Assembly: GCF_024347615.1 (NCBI RefSeq)
Contig: NZ_AP025509.1
Location: 1,550,001-1,614,000 of the forward strand
Origin: Vibrio splendidus
Lineage (GTDB): Bacteria; Pseudomonadota; Gammaproteobacteria; Enterobacterales; Vibrionaceae
Length of the DNA: 64,000 bases
Reading direction: 5' to 3'
Part shown: in pieces, positions 61,435-64,000 of the stretch
Numbering within the stretch: position 1 is the stretch's first letter
Layout: each line of letters opens with the position of its first letter
The notes under the pieces: model-generated
What the model was told of the DNA's origin: nothing
Seen by the model: the letters and a program-made list of their open reading frames with translations, nothing else
Database searches by the model: none
Position numbers and translations under genes: made by a program

Positions 61435-63234
61435 TTGACTGTGAAAAAACGCATTCCAAGAAAACAAATCAACCACTATTCAAAGTGGAAATACGCGGTG
61501 CTTATCGCCACCATTATCATCATGGTTCTGAGTGCTTTACCTTCTTGGTATGGCGAGAATGCATCGGTTCAAATCAGCAATCGCTCTGAGCAGACAATCG
61601 ATGCGACTCAAATTACTCAATACCTTGCGAGCGAAGGCATCCAAGCCAAATCTGCATTTCAAAAAGACAAACGTTTAGTCGTGATCTTAGAAGATGCTGA
61701 ACAACAAGCGAAAGCCAAAGAGGTGCTGAATGAGCGCCTATTGGATAACGCGACGGTTGCGCTAGCGATGGAACCAGCAGCCCCAAAATGGTTGACTGAC
61801 ATGGGTTTTGCGCCGATTCAGTTAGGCCTTGATTTGCGTGGTGGTGTGCAGTTCTTATTAGAAGTGGATATGGAGCCGGTTTATCACGCGCAAGCTCAAG
61901 CGATGGTCGACGAGATCACCAGCGAAGTGCGTTACGCGCGCGGTAAAGTGGTGAACAACCAAGTTCAGTTTGATTTCCGTACCGACGCCGATTTCGAAAA
62001 AGCACAGAAGCTGATTCGTCAAGAGTTCCCACAATGGCTGCGTAACCGCTCAGACAAGTCGCTAACTTTAACTCAGTCTGAAGAAGAACAAAGAACGCTA
62101 CGCAACCTTACGGTTCAACAAAACCTGCAAATCATGCGCAGCCGTATTGAAGAGCTAGGCATCACTGAGGCATCGATTCAACGCCAAGGTGAAAGCCGTA
62201 TCCGTATTGAGTTGCCGGGTGTACAAGACCCTGCAGCAGCGAAAGACGTGATTGGTGCTACTGCTTCATTGGCGTTCTATTCGGTGTACGACAATGCCAC
62301 TCGCAGTACTCAAACCCTGAAAGATTCAGACGGCAACCGTGTGGTCGTCGACCGCAAGGCTGTGTTGAGTGGCGAACACATTATTGATGCTCGCAGTGGC
62401 ATTGGTGAGATGGGCAGTGCAGAAGTCAACATTACGCTGGATTCTTCTGGTGGTAAGAAAATGTCCGAGTTCTCACGTCATAACATCGGTAAGCCAATGG
62501 CAACGGTGTACAGCGAATACAGCCGTGATAGAGCGGGCAACAGCAAGCAAGACAGCGAAGTGATTAGTGTGGCAAACATCCAATCTCAACTGGGTAGCCG
62601 CTTCAGAATCACTGGCGCAGGCAGTTTGGCAGACGCACAAGAGCTTGCGTTACTGTTGCGTGCGGGGTCATTGACTGCGCCTGTGACCATCATTGAAGAA
62701 CGTACTATTGGCCCATCTTTGGGGGCTGAAAATGTAACCAACGGCTTTGCTGCTTTGGCACTTGGTCTTGGCCTTACGCTAACGTTTATGGCGCTATGGT
62801 ACCGCCGCTTAGGTTGGGTCGCGAACTGTGCATTGGTGGTTAACATGACCACATTGTTTGGTTTGATTGCGCTGCTACCGGGTGCGGTATTAACTCTGCC
62901 GGGTATTGCGGGTCTAGTACTGACCGTTGGTATGGCGGTGGACACTAACGTGCTTATCTTCGAGCGTATTCGAGACAAGATGAAAGAAGGGCGCAGCTTT
63001 GCTAGCTCTATCGATCGTGGTTTCGATAGCGCATTCTCGTCAATTTTCGATGCTAACGTCACTACCATGATCGTTGCTGTGGCTCTATATACCATTGGTA
63101 ATGGACCGATTCAGGGCTTCGCTCTGACACTGGGCTTAGGTCTTCTAACCAGTATGTTTACGGGCATTTTTGCTTCACGAGCGATCATCAATTTGGTTTG
63201 GGGGCGTGACCAACGCCACGATGTAAGGATTTAA
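61435..63234 (+). CDS. secD2: Protein translocase subunit SecD2
   Basis: This proton- or sodium-driven subunit helps pull secreted proteins out of the Sec channel. The 599-aa protein has the first membrane segment (KYAVLIATIIIMVLSALPSW), the motif LGLDLRGGVQFLLEVD, a large periplasmic region, and five C-terminal membrane segments. It starts at TTG 61435 or GTG 61441, with AAGAAGAG upstream. It is the second, VemP-controlled set in vibrios; the first set lies elsewhere. Its stop is 2 bases before the secF2 start. Confidence 0.92.
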   Translation: MTVKKRIPRKQINHYSKWKYAVLIATIIIMVLSALPSWYGENASVQISNRSEQTIDATQITQYLASEGIQAKSAFQKDKRLVVILEDAEQQAKAKEVLNERLLDNATVALAMEPAAPKWLTDMGFAPIQLGLDLRGGVQFLLEVDMEPVYHAQAQAMVDEITSEVRYARGKVVNNQVQFDFRTDADFEKAQKLIRQEFPQWLRNRSDKSLTLTQSEEEQRTLRNLTVQQNLQIMRSRIEELGITEASIQRQGESRIRIELPGVQDPAAAKDVIGATASLAFYSVYDNATRSTQTLKDSDGNRVVVDRKAVLSGEHIIDARSGIGEMGSAEVNITLDSSGGKKMSEFSRHNIGKPMATVYSEYSRDRAGNSKQDSEVISVANIQSQLGSRFRITGAGSLADAQELALLLRAGSLTAPVTIIEERTIGPSLGAENVTNGFAALALGLGLTLTFMALWYRRLGWVANCALVVNMTTLFGLIALLPGAVLTLPGIAGLVLTVGMAVDTNVLIFERIRDKMKEGRSFASSIDRGFDSAFSSIFDANVTTMIVAVALYTIGNGPIQGFALTLGLGLLTSMFTGIFASRAIINLVWGRDQRHDVRI

Positions 63235-63236
63235 GC

Positions 63237-64000
63237 ATGAGTACTTCAAAAATGACTATTTCAAACAGCAATATTTCAGACCGCTATTTTTCAAATAGCA
63301 ATATGACTCGCCTTCGTAAGGTGATGTCTGTGATTTCTATTGTGCTGTTCATGAGCTCTGTGATGCTGGTGGCAGTGAAAGGTTTTAACTGGGGTTTGGA
63401 CTTTACTGGCGGTGTGGTTGCCGAGGTTCAACTCTCTGATCAAGTAACCAAAGATGCGTTAAAAACCAAGCTCGATACGGCTTTTCAACAAGACGTTCAA
63501 GTGGTTGGTATGGCAGAGCAGGATCGCTGGACGATTCGTTACAGCCAACTGACAGACGCTCCACAGCCAAACTTAGTGGATGCTTTGTCTTCTGTAAGTG
63601 ACCAAGTAAAAGTGCTGAACAGCAGCGTGGTTGGCCCTCAGGTGGGTCAAGACATGGTTGATCAAGGTGGCTTGGCGGTATTGGTGTGTTTCTTGATGAT
63701 CATGCTGTACCTGAGTGTGCGATTTGAATGGCGTTTGGCTCTGGGTGCGCTTGCCGCGATCATCTATGACGTGACGCTTATCTTGGGTCTGTTCGCTTTT
63801 ACTCAGTTTGAGTTCAACCTGACCGTATTGGCGGCCGTGCTAGCGATTCTCGGTTACTCATTGAATGACTCGATCATCATCGCCGACCGTGTACGCGAAA
63901 TGCTGCGCGGCAATCCAAACGGTGATACTGATAACCTGCTTAACGAATCGGTTAAAGCGACCTTCTCACGCACCATGGTGACTTCAGGAACAACGCTAAT
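63237..64000 (+). CDS. secF2: Protein translocase subunit SecF2, 3' end missing
   Basis: SecF pairs with SecD. The frame opens at ATG 63237 and runs to the window end (about 254 residues). Seen are the first membrane segment, GFNWGLDFTGGVVAEV, and the C-terminal segments with ILGYSLNDSIIIADRVRE. An odd N-terminal extension of about 25 residues carries the repeat SNSN (two copies of TTTCAAANAGCAATAT at about 63259 and 63288), absent from usual SecF. It is translationally linked to secD2. Confidence 0.93.
   Translation, partial: MSTSKMTISNSNISDRYFSNSNMTRLRKVMSVISIVLFMSSVMLVAVKGFNWGLDFTGGVVAEVQLSDQVTKDALKTKLDTAFQQDVQVVGMAEQDRWTIRYSQLTDAPQPNLVDALSSVSDQVKVLNSSVVGPQVGQDMVDQGGLAVLVCFLMIMLYLSVRFEWRLALGALAAIIYDVTLILGLFAFTQFEFNLTVLAAVLAILGYSLNDSIIIADRVREMLRGNPNGDTDNLLNESVKATFSRTMVTSGTTL

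Noticed and set aside
63696..63707. ATGATCATGCTG, an 11/12 match to the RctB 12-mer
   Set aside because: It encodes a conserved hydrophobic SecF stretch and has the wrong last base, so chance plus coding constraint explains it.
1..64000. CRISPR arrays, tRNA/rRNA genes, insertion sequences, integron attC arrays
   Set aside because: No regular spacer-repeat series, tRNA cloverleaf, transposase gene or attC-like repeat array was seen on either strand.

Overview
The window is from a Vibrio (Vibrionaceae) secondary chromosome, covering the chromosome II replication origin. The evidence is a parA2-parB2 pair on the minus strand, a gene-free AT-rich ori2 region with six 12-mer RctB iterons and a DnaA box, and rctB on the plus strand. 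A vemP-secD2-secF2 locus at the right end and DUF3283 and DUF2798 small proteins also fit a marine Vibrio. I cannot fix the species; a Splendidus-like marine vibrio is only a guess.

Layout. 1-907 tmcA (3' end cut by the window). 950-6437 parB2, parA2, ori2/rctA and rctB. 6438-9231 an intergenic stretch with a candidate small RNA and extra RctB-type 12-mers, then a Fur-box-preceded operon of two OppD/OppF-type ATPases and a 181-aa protein of unknown role. 9556-13950 a small basic protein, a NADAR N-glycosidase, and a periplasmic binding protein divergent from a hybrid sensor kinase. 14081-20440 a GntR/UTRA regulator divergent from an ABC transporter operon that also encodes a phosphodiesterase and an HAD phosphatase, probably for an organophosphate or phosphonate. 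20655-29880 a nearly complete phenylalanine/tyrosine degradation island (hppD-hmgA-fah-maiA, acetoacetyl-CoA synthetase, phhAB) with two TyrR-like boxes and an inserted carbamate kinase gene. 30023-32106 an AT-rich accessory pair (Fic protein and a HEPN-like protein). 32383-35697 housekeeping and small genes. 35781-43033 a ROK-regulated sugar locus: GH32 hydrolase, class II aldolase, PfkB kinase, P-loop kinase and MFS porter, with palindromic operator arrays. 43432-46081 katB-ankB-sodC, a periplasmic oxidative defence cluster. 46342-50252 two LysR-controlled modules. 50592-57387 a seven-gene envelope operon (TPR-like protein, ABC ATPase, FtsX-type permease with an in-frame stop, LolA-like protein, predicted outer-membrane protein, LytS-type kinase, LytTR regulator). 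57625-60405 an M16 lipoprotein protease. 60656-64000 vemP-secD2-secF2, the last cut by the window end.

How the parts work together. The ori2/par block replicates and segregates the chromosome. Perfect parS2-type sites lie both in the ori2 region and within a nearby coding gene, and 12-mers occur outside ori2. The aromatic island converts Phe to Tyr, and homogentisate to fumarate and acetoacetate, which the ligase activates; the tyrosine aminotransferase step is not in the window. VemP is a translation-arrest sensor expected to control secD2F2, and an inverted repeat right before the secD2 start could be the switched element. The most novel-looking units are the ROK sugar locus, the LolA/ABC/LytSR operon and the Fic/HEPN pair.
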